A DNA stretch of 64,000 nt from Helicobacter cholecystus (GTDB taxonomy: Bacteria; Campylobacterota; Campylobacteria; Campylobacterales; Helicobacteraceae), in contig NZ_NXLU01000001.1 in the NCBI RefSeq assembly GCF_003364215.1, positions 124,001 to 188,000 of the forward strand, in the 5' to 3' direction. The notes below the pieces were generated by a model. The model did no database searches. It saw only the letters and a program-made list of their open reading frames with translations, and was not told where the DNA came from. Each line of letters opens with the position of its first letter. The first letter of the stretch is position 1. The position numbers and the translations under genes were made by a program. Shown here in pieces: positions 26,202-35,336 of this stretch.

Positions 26202-27161
26202 TTAGCCACCTGTATAATAAAAAGCTCTTGAGCTATGTTGATTTTGTTCATGATCCCATTGATTTTTTTCAGGTTTATTATACACGGAGAGTTTAAGAGC
26301 TTTACGCATTCCCTCTACATCCCCCTGCAAAATCACATCTCTAGCATTCACTGCCTCTTGGTAATAGAGACAAGGACAAATTGTCCCTTCACTCGTCAGT
26401 CTAACACGATTACAACTTTTACAAAAATCATCATTATGGGGTGCAATGATTCCAAATCTCCCTGCCTGTATTGCAAATTCCTTTGCAGGCCCAATAGTCT
26501 TTTTCTCTACTTGCTCAAATGCATATTTCTTTGCAATGAGTTCCAAAATCTCTTGTTCACTCATTCCCTGTATTTTTTGATTAGCATGCGAATTTTCCAT
26601 AAACTCAATATATCTAAGGAAAAATCCATTCTCTAAACAATAATCAAGCATACTGAGCACCTCATTATCATTGATTGTTTTTAAAGGCACCATATTAATC
26701 TTAATAGGAAAACCTATTCTTTTGGCTTCTTCTAATCCTTCGAGAATTTGATGGAGTGCATCACGTTTAGAAATAAGCCGAAGTTTTTGGGGGTTGAGCG
26801 TATCTAAAGAAACATTAAGGCGATTAAGTCCCGCATCTTTGAGACTTTGGGCATATTTTTTAAGAAAAAATCCATTTGTAGTTAATGCAATTTCAAGAGT
26901 GGGGCTATAGGCTCTAAGCAAGGCGATAAACTCACTTAAATCATCTCGAAGCAGTGGCTCTCCCCCTGTAATTCTAATCTTCTTTACGCCCTCATCAATT
27001 GCAACTTTTAAAAATTCTAAAGTCTTATTCAGAGGGATAAGAGAATTGTCCTTAAAATCATCAGGAGTATCTGGCATACAATACTGACATCTAAAATTGC
27101 ATTGCTTTGTCACAGAAATGCGAATATATTCAATCTTTCTCCCAAAAGTATCTACTAGCAT
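26202..27161 (-). CDS. moaA: GTP 3',8-cyclase (molybdopterin synthesis)
   Basis: Radical-SAM enzyme that starts molybdenum-cofactor synthesis by cyclising GTP. The N-terminal cluster site is CNFRCQYC, the second cluster is bound by CKSCNRVRLTSEGTICPC, and the chain ends in the conserved Gly-Gly. The start is set at ATG with GGAGG 5 bases upstream. It is the promoter-proximal gene of the mqnE/PRTase/ilvC run, 42 bases ahead of mqnE. Expected users here include formate dehydrogenase or nitrate-type enzymes. Confidence 0.95.
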   Translation of the reverse strand: MLVDTFGRKIEYIRISVTKQCNFRCQYCMPDTPDDFKDNSLIPLNKTLEFLKVAIDEGVKKIRITGGEPLLRDDLSEFIALLRAYSPTLEIALTTNGFFLKKYAQSLKDAGLNRLNVSLDTLNPQKLRLISKRDALHQILEGLEEAKRIGFPIKINMVPLKTINDNEVLSMLDYCLENGFFLRYIEFMENSHANQKIQGMSEQEILELIAKKYAFEQVEKKTIGPAKEFAIQAGRFGIIAPHNDDFCKSCNRVRLTSEGTICPCLYYQEAVNARDVILQGDVEGMRKALKLSVYNKPEKNQWDHEQNQHSSRAFYYTGG

Positions 27162-27164
27162 CAA

Positions 27165-27472
27165 ACCTCCACTTTAGTATTTCAAGGCATTATATTTTTG
27201 TAAATATAACGAAAAGAATCTATTTTTATTGGGTTTTTCTAAAATTTATTTTTATATAGGCTTGGAGTTATCATAATTTATTTTTAAAGAAATAAAATAA
27301 TTATAGAATTTCTAGAAATTAACTTTTTAATCAATTAAAGAAAAAGATTTGAATTACAATTTTAGTTTCTTATTTCCTTTCAAACTCTCCAACACAATTT
27401 ATATAAATTTTATTTTTGACTTCTATAATTCTACTTCCTCTTTAAAAAAGAGAAATCTAAGTTCGGGAGAAA
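27165..27472. other. intergenic region with promoter and leader hairpin
   Basis: Very AT-rich gap between divergent moaA and the small periplasmic protein. It contains a TATAAT (27424-27429) about 44 bases ahead of the downstream start, a short hairpin in its leader (CTCTTT/AAAGAG, 27438-27452), and a 14-base perfect palindrome AATTTCTAGAAATT (27307-27320). No coding frame or RNA gene was recognised. Confidence 0.45.
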
Positions 27473-27784
27473 ATGATGAAAACATTCTTAACAAGCATAA
27501 TGGCATTGATTTTAAATGTGGGAGTTTTAATGGCTATGGATTTTAAAGGAGTAATTGAAAGTATTGATAATGCCAATAAAACCATCCGAGTGAACAACAA
27601 TACAATTAAAGTTATGCCCTATACAAAGATCAAACAAGAATCCTGTGGAATGAGCTGGAGTAGTGCCAAAAAATTTGTAGATCTCAAAGAAGGTGATATT
27701 GTAAAAATTAATTTAGCAAAAAACTCTACTGAAATGGTTGCGGAAAAAATCAAAATTAAATGTGTTAAAAACTCTGCATACTAA
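27473..27784 (+). CDS. small secreted protein, OB-like
   Basis: Signal peptide (MMKTFLTSIMALILNVGVLMA) then 80 residues with the pattern DFKGVIESIDNANKTIRVNNNTIKV, then LKEGDIVKINLA, resembling DUF5666-like or PRC-type beta-barrel modules that bind ions or partners. Two Cys (ESCGMSW, IKCVKN) may be metal ligands or a disulfide. The start has GGGAGAAA upstream. Function unknown. Confidence 0.6.
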   Translation: MMKTFLTSIMALILNVGVLMAMDFKGVIESIDNANKTIRVNNNTIKVMPYTKIKQESCGMSWSSAKKFVDLKEGDIVKINLAKNSTEMVAEKIKIKCVKNSAY

Positions 27785-27801
27785 GATGCAGGGTTTCTTT
27801 T
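27774..27801 (+). terminator. terminator hairpin after small secreted protein gene
   Basis: CTGCAT/ATGCAG six-pair stem with loop ACTAAG, followed by GGTTTCTTTT. It begins inside the last codons of the gene, and the stop codon lies in the loop, so the site is compact. Confidence 0.65.
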
Positions 27802-28196
27802 CAGGCTTATTGCTTTTTATTTATTATCCTTCTTAACATATAAAATTAAAATTATTTTTTATAATCAGGAATGAATATCCTAATTTTATTCATAAGATAG
27901 TGGGAAAATGCAGAGGAGCTTAGGTTCTATAATTTAAAATAATTCAATCTCTCCAAACCCATAGATCCCATATTGCACTTTCTTATATCAAATCAAACCA
28001 AATTTCACGCTTTTATTATCCTCACAGAATATATAGGCAATCCTCACCTTTATAGATTTATCTATAATTTCTATGATCTCTTAAAGATAGGGGGGGGGGG
28101 CAAGGCTAAGCTCTTTTTTACAACTCTTAAAAGCTTTATTACTCAAACTCACTGATCCTCTTTTCCGCCACTCTTGAGGATTTGAGCCTTGAAATA
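27802..28196. other. non-coding gap with eleven-G tract
   Basis: About 395 bases with no convincing gene. A run of 11 G (28090-28100) sits about 100 bases beyond the end of the glycosyltransferase, which lies on the other strand. A short TTG-started plus-strand frame of about 60 codons crosses the tract, but no family resemblance was seen. A TTATAGAT/ATCTATAA dyad (28050-28067) lies beside it. The tract is of a length prone to slippage. Confidence 0.5.
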
Positions 28197-29096
28197 TCAA
28201 AGTTTCTTAATTAATTTGTAATGATTTTTTGAAAAATCATAGCCAAAAAGCTTTTCTATCTTGCCTAAGATTCTATGACGTTTTTCTCGTTTTGTAAGTT
28301 TGTGAGCACGATTAGCTTCATAAAGCTTAGGGATAGAAAAATCAATTGTGTTGTCCTCCAACCACTCTAATATAACTTTAGGATGAGTGCCTTGAAATCT
28401 CTTTAATACTTCAAAATCAATCTCTGAATAGTTATAAATATTGGGATTATGTTTCCAATATTTAGCAACTTTAGAATGTTTAAGCGTCATTTTTTCTTCA
28501 GAGCGAATCCAGCCATAGTGATAAATATGTGCTTGAGTTAGGATCGCTTGAGGATAGCGACCCACTTTATTATTTCCATCTAACACCACCCAAAAGAGTC
28601 CATCAGGCGCATAACTTCTCACACTCGTTTTAATTGCCCTAACTTCTGTCCGATACCATCCAGGAGAATAAGCATAGGTATGAGCATTGCCATAAAAATG
28701 TATATAGTTAAATGCCAAGGCTTCTACTTGAGGATCTTTGAGATAAGTTTGCATTACTTCTTTGATGTGGGGCAAATCTTGTTGGTGTAAAACCTCATCA
28801 GCCTCAAGATAAAATGCCCAATCTCCACTGCATTGAAACTGAGCAATCATTTTCTGCTGCCCATAGACATAGCCCTTATTTACCATTTTTTCACACCAAG
28901 TGCTTTGAATGATCTTAATTTTTTGTCCTTCTTCACTTTTTTGAAGCTCTTGAAGTTGCTCTAATGTGTTATCTTCGCTTATCCCCACATTAACAATAAA
29001 CTCATCAACTAAAGGAAGAAGAGATTGTATGGATTGTATAAAGGGATAGCCCAAAATTGAGCCATTTTTTAAAAAAGTAAAGCCACTGATTTTCAT
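28197..29096 (-). CDS. glycosyltransferase (GT-A type)
   Basis: 299 residues beginning MKISGFTFLKNGSILGYPFI, a typical GT2-like opening, with DEFIVNVGISEDNTLEQL as nucleotide-binding region and WAFYLEADEVLHQQDL containing the acidic metal-binding motif. Later HIYHYGWIRSEEKM and the basic C terminus suggest a peripheral membrane enzyme. It probably adds a sugar to LPS or a surface glycan; donor and acceptor unknown. It follows the small hydrophilic gene by one base. Confidence 0.8.
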   Translation of the reverse strand: MKISGFTFLKNGSILGYPFIQSIQSLLPLVDEFIVNVGISEDNTLEQLQELQKSEEGQKIKIIQSTWCEKMVNKGYVYGQQKMIAQFQCSGDWAFYLEADEVLHQQDLPHIKEVMQTYLKDPQVEALAFNYIHFYGNAHTYAYSPGWYRTEVRAIKTSVRSYAPDGLFWVVLDGNNKVGRYPQAILTQAHIYHYGWIRSEEKMTLKHSKVAKYWKHNPNIYNYSEIDFEVLKRFQGTHPKVILEWLEDNTIDFSIPKLYEANRAHKLTKREKRHRILGKIEKLFGYDFSKNHYKLIKKL

Positions 29097-29097
29097 T

Positions 29098-29409
29098 TTA
29101 TGCCTTAATGTCTAAAAGATGAACTTGAGGAGTTTTACCTTCTTGCTCTTCTTGGTGATGGCTTCTTGCTCTTTGCTTCTGATCTTCTTCTTGATCATGT
29201 CGTTTTTTTTGTGAATCTCTATCAGGATTAATTGCCTCATTTTCTTCTAACTTTCTAACTTCTTGGGTGCCATTAAGCTTGTCTTGAAAATCTTGCATAT
29301 TGGCAATATTTGCAATATCCCCTTTATGTTGTGTTCCTGCTTGATGAGCTGAACTTACTTGAGCATTTTGATTGATAAAGGTTAAATTTCCAATTGAACT
29401 GACTGCCAT
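29098..29409 (-). CDS. small hydrophilic protein, unknown
   Basis: Start at MAVSSIGNLTFINQNAQ is fixed by TAAGGAGG 5 bases ahead. 103 residues, no signal or membrane segment; the middle is extremely charged (KKRHDQEEDQKQRARSHHQEEQEGK), so it is probably disordered. It lies between the NFACT and glycosyltransferase genes. No function can be assigned, although the structured first 30 residues look conserved enough to be a real domain. Confidence 0.65.
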   Translation of the reverse strand: MAVSSIGNLTFINQNAQVSSAHQAGTQHKGDIANIANMQDFQDKLNGTQEVRKLEENEAINPDRDSQKKRHDQEEDQKQRARSHHQEEQEGKTPQVHLLDIKA

Positions 29410-29419
29410 TTTATCCTCC

Positions 29420-30727
29420 TTAAAGCCTAAGAGTTTTCTGTTTGGCATAATTAACTATTGCGTCTTGAATGATTTTAACAAATCTCCGTTGAGTATAATC
29501 GACAAGCACCCTTTGATTTGAAATTCCATTTAACCCAGCTAGAATTTTTGCACTTTTATAAATCATTTCCTCTCGTGGTTGTCTCTTTCCACAATGAATA
29601 ATCATATGCGAAGAAGGAATATTTTGTAAGTGTAACCATAAATCATCGGCTTTAGCGTCTTGAAGTAGCTTGACATTTTCTTTTGCATTTCTACCAATTG
29701 AAACTTTAAAACCATCGATAAAAAAACTCTCATAGTCTTTTTTAATTTCCTTATTCTTTTGAAGCTTTTGAGAAAAGATTTGTAAATCTTCCAGATATTC
29801 TGTTTGTCTTACAAAAGAAATTTGAGAGTGAATAAAATCAATTTTTGACTGAAGATTTTCAGACTGTAAATGAAGATTTGCAATCTTTTTTTTAATCTTT
29901 TTATTTTGAGTAAAGAAATAATTTGCTCCTTGCGAAAAACTACGAATCTTATGAGGAAACTCAATTTTTACCTCTCTTTGATTATCATCCTGCAAAAATA
30001 AAGGAGAGTGAAAATACTTTAGAGTATGAAGATAGCGGAGAATAAGATTTGCATACTGACTATAGTTCTCTCCCTCTGTTTTAAGTTCTTCAAGCTTTGG
30101 CAATGAATGAAGCCTCTCTTGGAGTGAGGAGAGCTTTTTTTCTAGACTTCTAAGCACCACTGCTCGTTTTTGCTCAAGCTTATGGGTATGCAAGAGGTGG
30201 TATTCTTGCTCTAGGAGCTCTTTAATATTGGCTATTTTTTCTATTTGCTTAGAGCAAGTAGGCTGAGGTAGAGGAGTAAAGGGTTTTTGAGGTTTGACTA
30301 CTCTTATACTTTTGCCCTCTCCAACATGCCTCAAAGCCTCGATTACCACTCCTTGAGTATCAACTAAAATCACATTAGTATGCTTGCCTGTAAATTCAAA
30401 ATGTAAAGAAAATTTCTGCTCTTTATATTGACTTTGGTGCAGAAATTCAAAAATTAAAATACGATTATTTCCATCAAGAGCACAGGAAAGAAGTTTGGCC
30501 CTTGAGCAATATCTATTCAAAGCCACATCAAAGGGTGCGCGGTAAGGGGAGCCCAAAATTCTCTCCTTGCTTATAAAGATTCTAGAATTTCCTTTAGTCA
30601 TATCCAAATAAAACTCATTAAAATCCAAAATCAGTAAAAAGAGATTATCTTCTAAACGTCTGAGTGAAAAAATACTCTTATAGGTTGAGAATAATTCACT
30701 GATTGCTTTAAGAACAGAAAGTTTCAT
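29420..30727 (-). CDS. NFACT-family protein (RqcH-like)
   Basis: 435 residues with NFACT-N (MKLSVLKAISELFSTYKS, then RAPFDVALNRYCSRAKLLSC), a coiled-coil middle (residues about 180-330) and a C-terminal NFACT-R region (ADDLWLHLQNIPSSHMII). Bacterial homologues (RqcH) bind stalled 50S-peptidyl-tRNA complexes and add C-terminal Ala tails. Older annotations call it fibronectin-binding. The start overlaps the recN stop by 4 bases. Order nadK-recN-NFACT matches H. pylori. Confidence 0.88.
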   Translation of the reverse strand: MKLSVLKAISELFSTYKSIFSLRRLEDNLFLLILDFNEFYLDMTKGNSRIFISKERILGSPYRAPFDVALNRYCSRAKLLSCALDGNNRILIFEFLHQSQYKEQKFSLHFEFTGKHTNVILVDTQGVVIEALRHVGEGKSIRVVKPQKPFTPLPQPTCSKQIEKIANIKELLEQEYHLLHTHKLEQKRAVVLRSLEKKLSSLQERLHSLPKLEELKTEGENYSQYANLILRYLHTLKYFHSPLFLQDDNQREVKIEFPHKIRSFSQGANYFFTQNKKIKKKIANLHLQSENLQSKIDFIHSQISFVRQTEYLEDLQIFSQKLQKNKEIKKDYESFFIDGFKVSIGRNAKENVKLLQDAKADDLWLHLQNIPSSHMIIHCGKRQPREEMIYKSAKILAGLNGISNQRVLVDYTQRRFVKIIQDAIVNYAKQKTLRL

Positions 30728-32250
30728 AGTCCTAACTTTTTACTTGCAAACTCTAAAGCTTCTTGTGTGAGTGTGGCACCACTGATCATTCTTGCAATTT
30801 CTTTAATCCTGCCCTCCCTATCAAGAGCGATCATCTCACTTTTATTTTCACCTTTTTTGATCAAAAAATGCATATCTGCATAAGAAGGAAGATGAGGTTG
30901 ATGAGAGATTGCAAAGACCTGATAAGAGCTTGAAAGTGCTTTAAGCACTTTGGCCACACCCTCGCTTTCCTCTCCACTCAGATTTGCATCAATCTCATCT
31001 AAAAACAATATCCCTCCATCATTTTTATTCTCTACTGCCAAAACTGCAAGCCTCAATCGATTGTATTCTCCAGAACTAAGAGTCTGTACCCCACTCTCTT
31101 TAAGTCCAATTCTTAACTCATCTTTCCCCAAAATACTCATTTCTCCTTCCTCAAGAGTAAGATTGATTTTGGAGAGTAAAAGGAGTTTAGAGTAAGAATC
31201 AAGTCTATCTTTAAAGATTGCAAGAGCCTTTTTTCTCTCTTGGGTGAGTGTATGTGCAAGAGCACTTAAAGAGGAAGAGATAAAAGTGATTTCTTCTTGA
31301 ATATAAGAAGAATCCTCATCAATCCTCTCATATCCCCTAAGTTTCATCTTTTGTTCTTGGAGTTTTTGTAATGCCTCCTCTATCCCACCATAACGAGAAA
31401 TTAATGAATTAAGAGCAGAAAGCCTATCTAAAATTTCCTCAGGATTGATCTCTTGGAGAATATCAAGCTTCTCACACTCACTCTCAATCATAGTCCTTGC
31501 TTCTAGGATAGTTGATGCAAATCCCTCAATCTTAATCTCTGCATTTTCCAAAAAAGCACTCACACTGCTCATATTTTCTAAAGCGTTAAGGGCGTCATTG
31601 GCTAGAGTTTGTAACTTTTCTTTTTTAGAGAGACGCTTCTTAAGGGCTAAAAGTTCTTCATATTCTCCAACTTTTGGAGAAATTTTCTCAATTCTTTCAA
31701 TTTCAAAGAGTGTAAATTCTTTAAGCTCTGCAAGTTTTCTTTTCTCATCTAATAGCTCTTTTAGTTTTTTTTGTAAGGCTTGATGATGCAAAAAATCTTC
31801 TTGAAATTTCTTTAAGGTTTCTTGATGCTCTGACGAAGAAATCAAAGTATCTAAAACATTTATAAGATACTCACTTGTAAGTTCATTGGAATTCTTATGG
31901 GTTAAAAGCTTGGTATAGGGGAAAAAAATATCATGAAATCTTTTTTTTGAACTTGATTGCTCATTAAAATAATAGCGTGCCTTATCTTTTTTAAGAATCT
32001 GAATGAGCACTTCTTCTTCTTGAGGATATTCTTTAACATCAATTTCCCCCCCTACTTTCGCCTCCAATGTACTTGCATTGCTCTCTTTAATCCCCATAAG
32101 CGCAAGAAGGGAATGGAAAAATACAGATTTTCCAGCCCCACTTGCCCCACTAATAATATTTAATCCCTTAGAAGGTGTGATTTTAACCGTATCAAATGCG
32201 GGAGAATGTTTGATGAGAATATGTTCAAGATACACTATTGCTCTCCCCAA
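30724..32250 (-). CDS. recN: DNA repair protein RecN
   Basis: SMC-like ATPase in double-strand-break repair. Walker A GASGAGKSVFFHSL is near residue 33, there is a long coiled coil in the middle, then TLSSGEYNRLRLAV (signature) and GGILFLDEIDANLSGEE (Walker B) near the C terminus. 508 residues is slightly short for RecN but typical of Helicobacter. The start overlaps nadK by 16 bases. Confidence 0.95.
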   Translation of the reverse strand: MGRAIVYLEHILIKHSPAFDTVKITPSKGLNIISGASGAGKSVFFHSLLALMGIKESNASTLEAKVGGEIDVKEYPQEEEVLIQILKKDKARYYFNEQSSSKKRFHDIFFPYTKLLTHKNSNELTSEYLINVLDTLISSSEHQETLKKFQEDFLHHQALQKKLKELLDEKRKLAELKEFTLFEIERIEKISPKVGEYEELLALKKRLSKKEKLQTLANDALNALENMSSVSAFLENAEIKIEGFASTILEARTMIESECEKLDILQEINPEEILDRLSALNSLISRYGGIEEALQKLQEQKMKLRGYERIDEDSSYIQEEITFISSSLSALAHTLTQERKKALAIFKDRLDSYSKLLLLSKINLTLEEGEMSILGKDELRIGLKESGVQTLSSGEYNRLRLAVLAVENKNDGGILFLDEIDANLSGEESEGVAKVLKALSSSYQVFAISHQPHLPSYADMHFLIKKGENKSEMIALDREGRIKEIARMISGATLTQEALEFASKKLGL

Positions 32251-33044
32251 TGAAATTTTTCTCTAAGCACTTCAAAATAATCTCTCTGCTTAGGATAAAT
32301 AAGATGTGCATATTGTTCTTCAAAACACACTCTTAAAACTTGTGAGGGAGAAAAACTAAATTCTCTTTGCCCATCAATAATAATCTTTGAATCTTCTAAT
32401 ACTTTAAACTCCAATTTCACCTCATCACTCAATACCATTGCTCTTTGTGTCAAAGAATGTGGAGCCAAAGGAGTAAGAAGAATATTTTTGCAATAGGGAT
32501 AAACCACACTGCCTCCTGCTGAAATATTGTATGCCGTTGAGCCTGTTGGAGTGGCGACAATTAGACCATCACAACGATAATGATTGAGTGATTTTCCATC
32601 AATTCTTGCCTCAATTTGTACCATTGTTGGAAGAGATTTTTTAGAAATGACGACTTCATTAAGGCAATAAGAGATCAAGTGATCATCAAGATAGAGACTG
32701 AGCATTGCATGTTTTTCAATTCTATAATCATTTTCTGAAGAAAAAAAACTTTGGATTTGCGAAATTCCAATCCCTGTAAGAAATCCCAATCTTCCTGCAT
32801 TAATCCCCAAAATAGGAAGAGAGTGGATTTTACCCAATGTTGAAATCAAGGTTCCATCACCTCCTAAAGAAATAAGAAAATCACATTCTTGTTCAATCAC
32901 TGCTAAGTCCTCACCCTCAAAACCATAAGGATTGTTCATTTCAAAAATAATATTTTTAGGAGAGAGTGCTTGTGAGAGAGTATGAAGAATCGTATGAATT
33001 TGAGGGATATGAGCTCTTAAAAAAACACCAACATACCCACTCAT
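32235..33044 (-). CDS. nadK: NAD kinase
   Basis: Phosphorylates NAD to NADP. Signature GGDGTLISTLG is near residue 76, followed by NAGRLGFLTG, CLNEVVISK and the NAD-binding segment RCDGLIVATPTGSTAYNISAGGSVV. Length 269 is normal. It is followed by overlapping recN and preceded, 5 bases away, by the OmpA-like gene. Confidence 0.97.
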   Translation of the reverse strand: MSGYVGVFLRAHIPQIHTILHTLSQALSPKNIIFEMNNPYGFEGEDLAVIEQECDFLISLGGDGTLISTLGKIHSLPILGINAGRLGFLTGIGISQIQSFFSSENDYRIEKHAMLSLYLDDHLISYCLNEVVISKKSLPTMVQIEARIDGKSLNHYRCDGLIVATPTGSTAYNISAGGSVVYPYCKNILLTPLAPHSLTQRAMVLSDEVKLEFKVLEDSKIIIDGQREFSFSPSQVLRVCFEEQYAHLIYPKQRDYFEVLREKFHWGEQ

Positions 33045-33049
33045 ACAGA

Positions 33050-33715
33050 CTACTCCACATAATAAGCACGGATAAAGTAGCCTCTTTTTCCTTTTTCTTG
33101 AACGCTTAAACCTTCAAAAACTGTGATTGTTTGGAGAGATTTTTTAAGATATTTAATCACGCTCTTTGCTCTAAAAGATGCTAATCCCTCTTGCTTGAGT
33201 TCAGGGCTAGAACCTCCGTATTTTTGCTCATCAACTACACCACTTACTTCAAGTGCTACTATTTTTTTATCCTCTTTAAGCATCATTTCAACATTCTCAA
33301 TCAAAGTTTTTACACACTCTTGGGGAAGTTGCCATTTTCCTGTTTTAGATTTATAGCACTCTACAACTAATTGAGTCTTTGGCTTAATAATATAACTAAG
33401 CCTTTGGGTCATGCTTGAAGCCTGTTTTTTAAGAGCTGTATTTTCCTCTGTAAGGACTTTAATTTGATTGTTTTTAATTCCAATTTGCTTAATAAGCTCA
33501 TCCATCTCTTTTGCATTTGTGTCATGAGTCATATTGCTTTTTAATGTCTGGGCAATAGGCAGAGCATCAATTTGATTTCCTTTAATCATAAGATAGTAAT
33601 ACCCTACACCTCCTAAAGCTCCCAATAAAATCATAACACTAAAAAAACCTAGCAAAAATGTTACTACACCTTTTTTTTGTCGCTTTGATTGTGGATTGAT
33701 GACTGTATTATCCAT
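33050..33715 (-). CDS. membrane-anchored OmpA-like protein, unknown role
   Basis: A basic cytoplasmic N terminus (NPQSKRQKKG), one membrane helix (VVTFLLGFFSVMILLGALGG), a short coiled coil (residues 70-110) and a C-terminal domain with LEVSGVVDE and LASFRAKSVIKYLKKSL, which resembles the OmpA-like fold but lacks a clear peptidoglycan motif. Helicobacter keeps a protein of this kind near nadK. It may link membrane and wall. Function not established. Confidence 0.6.
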   Translation of the reverse strand: MDNTVINPQSKRQKKGVVTFLLGFFSVMILLGALGGVGYYYLMIKGNQIDALPIAQTLKSNMTHDTNAKEMDELIKQIGIKNNQIKVLTEENTALKKQASSMTQRLSYIIKPKTQLVVECYKSKTGKWQLPQECVKTLIENVEMMLKEDKKIVALEVSGVVDEQKYGGSSPELKQEGLASFRAKSVIKYLKKSLQTITVFEGLSVQEKGKRGYFIRAYYVE

Positions 33716-33724
33716 ACTTACTCC

Positions 33725-34480
33725 TTAAAACTGACTTGCCCTAATTGCATTAAAAGCATTTTGAACCTGTAAAAATTTCTGATGATAGATTTGCTTAACT
33801 TCAAAATCGGCTAAAAATACATTGTCTGGATGATATTTTCGCACAAGCTCTAAATATTTTTTACGCACAAGGGCAAAATCATCTCCCACTCTAGAATCTA
33901 AAATTAAATAATTTTGTTCCATTGCCCTTTCCTCTTTTGTTGCAAACAATGAGTTTCTTCTGAAAAAATCAAAACTCAATAAAAGATTGCCCACAATTCT
34001 TTGTTCAATCAGATTCATAAATTTATCCCAAAATCCCTCTTTAGTGCTATCAAGCACAAGCTCAAAACCTTTGATTGATTTTACAAATCCACCAAAAAGT
34101 TGGATAAGGCAACGCTTTGTGCGATAATCTTGCTTTTGCATAATTAATTGAATCTCCCTAGCATTTTGCACCCTAGCTTGCACACACACCTTATAAACTG
34201 CTTGATTTTTTCCTACAATCTTAATACGTAAAGGGAGATGACAGAGCGAAAAAAGCTTTTGCAGATTGTAAGGAGAGTAACTATCGGGTAAATGGAAAAT
34301 AGAATTAAGAAAATATTGTTTTTTAATTTTTTTACTATCATCAAGAATAAGAATGGATTTTGAGAGCTTATGAATGCTAGAAAAAAATTTATTAGCATCA
34401 CTCAAAATTTTTTCCAAAAACGGGCAATATTCTTTGACAGAAATTTCGATGTATTTTGGATATATCTCGATAAAAATCAA
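33725..34480 (-). CDS. protein with C-terminal J domain
   Basis: 251 residues. The last 60 form a J domain with the invariant HPD (KYHPDNVFLADF) between two helices; the first 190 residues have no family I recognise. A J domain at the C terminus rather than the N terminus resembles DjlA architecture. It should stimulate DnaK ATPase for a specific client. It is the first gene of the run that includes nadK and recN, and is 75 bases from the divergent TauE gene. Confidence 0.8.
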   Translation of the reverse strand: MIFIEIYPKYIEISVKEYCPFLEKILSDANKFFSSIHKLSKSILILDDSKKIKKQYFLNSIFHLPDSYSPYNLQKLFSLCHLPLRIKIVGKNQAVYKVCVQARVQNAREIQLIMQKQDYRTKRCLIQLFGGFVKSIKGFELVLDSTKEGFWDKFMNLIEQRIVGNLLLSFDFFRRNSLFATKEERAMEQNYLILDSRVGDDFALVRKKYLELVRKYHPDNVFLADFEVKQIYHQKFLQVQNAFNAIRASQF

Positions 34481-34555
34481 ACTCTTTCCTTCTCTTAAAT
34501 ATTGGTATTATTTTACAATTAAGATGAAAATTCTTAGCAGGTTTTTGGGGTTTTT

Positions 34556-35305
34556 ATGGATTTTTTTTATCTTGCCTTACTTGGCTTTTTTTCTGGAATC
34601 TCTTCTGCTCTCTTTGGAATTGGTGGAGGAACAGTTATCATCCCTATCTTGTTGTTGATGGGTTATGATATGCCCTATGCTGTAGGAATTTCAATTTTGC
34701 AAATGATTTTTGCAAGCTTTTTCAGTTCTTATCTTAATTACAAAAAAAATCTTATTGATCTTAAAAATGGTGTTGTGCTAGGTATAGGAGGTTTAATAGG
34801 ATCTAGTTTCAGTGGTGCAATTCTCACACATCTAAGCGCTCAGAGTTTGCATATTACATTTTTTCTCTTTACTTTTCTTAGTTTTTATAAATACTTTTTT
34901 AGTTCCTCCAAACACTATATCTATCAAGATTCTACACCTCTAAAGCGTTCAATTATTCTTCTACTCTCAGGGTGTATTGTAGGAATTTTTGCCTCTTCTC
35001 TTGGTATTGGTGGCGGACTTTTGCTCACCCCACTTTTAGGATATTTTTTGGGATTAAATTCTAAAGAAACCGTTCCCTTGGCACTCTTTTTTATCTGTTT
35101 CTCCTCAACTTCTGGAGCACTTAGCCTCTATGAAGCAGGGTTTATCCATATTCAATCAGGGGTAATTGTGGGAGTATTTTCTATGATAGGAGTTATATTT
35201 GGACAAAAAATCCTCTCTTTAATCTCAGCACAAACCCACAAACTGGTTTTAGGAGGGATTTATCTTGCTTCTATGGGAATTACACTTTATAAAATTTTCA
35301 CTTGA
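34556..35305 (+). CDS. TauE/SafE-family sulfite/anion exporter
   Basis: Integral membrane protein of 249 residues with about eight helices in two halves. Each half opens with a Gly-rich motif: SALFGIGGGTVIIPILLLMG and SSLGIGGGLLLTPLLGYF. These are diagnostic for the TauE/SafE family, which exports sulfite or sulfoacetate, or transports other small anions. The substrate is unknown here. The gene stands alone between opposing genes. Confidence 0.88.
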   Translation: MDFFYLALLGFFSGISSALFGIGGGTVIIPILLLMGYDMPYAVGISILQMIFASFFSSYLNYKKNLIDLKNGVVLGIGGLIGSSFSGAILTHLSAQSLHITFFLFTFLSFYKYFFSSSKHYIYQDSTPLKRSIILLLSGCIVGIFASSLGIGGGLLLTPLLGYFLGLNSKETVPLALFFICFSSTSGALSLYEAGFIHIQSGVIVGVFSMIGVIFGQKILSLISAQTHKLVLGGIYLASMGITLYKIFT

Positions 35306-35336
35306 GAAAAAGCTTTAAAGAATGTATAACAAATCA

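Noticed and set aside
27973-28155. A 60-codon plus-strand frame through the G11 tract
   Set aside because: TTG start, no ribosome-binding site, low-quality composition and no motif. Kept only as a remark on the tract.
28150-28200. tRNA-like T-arm (GGCTCAAATCC) on the minus strand
   Set aside because: The stem bases do not pair and no acceptor or anticodon arms are found around it.
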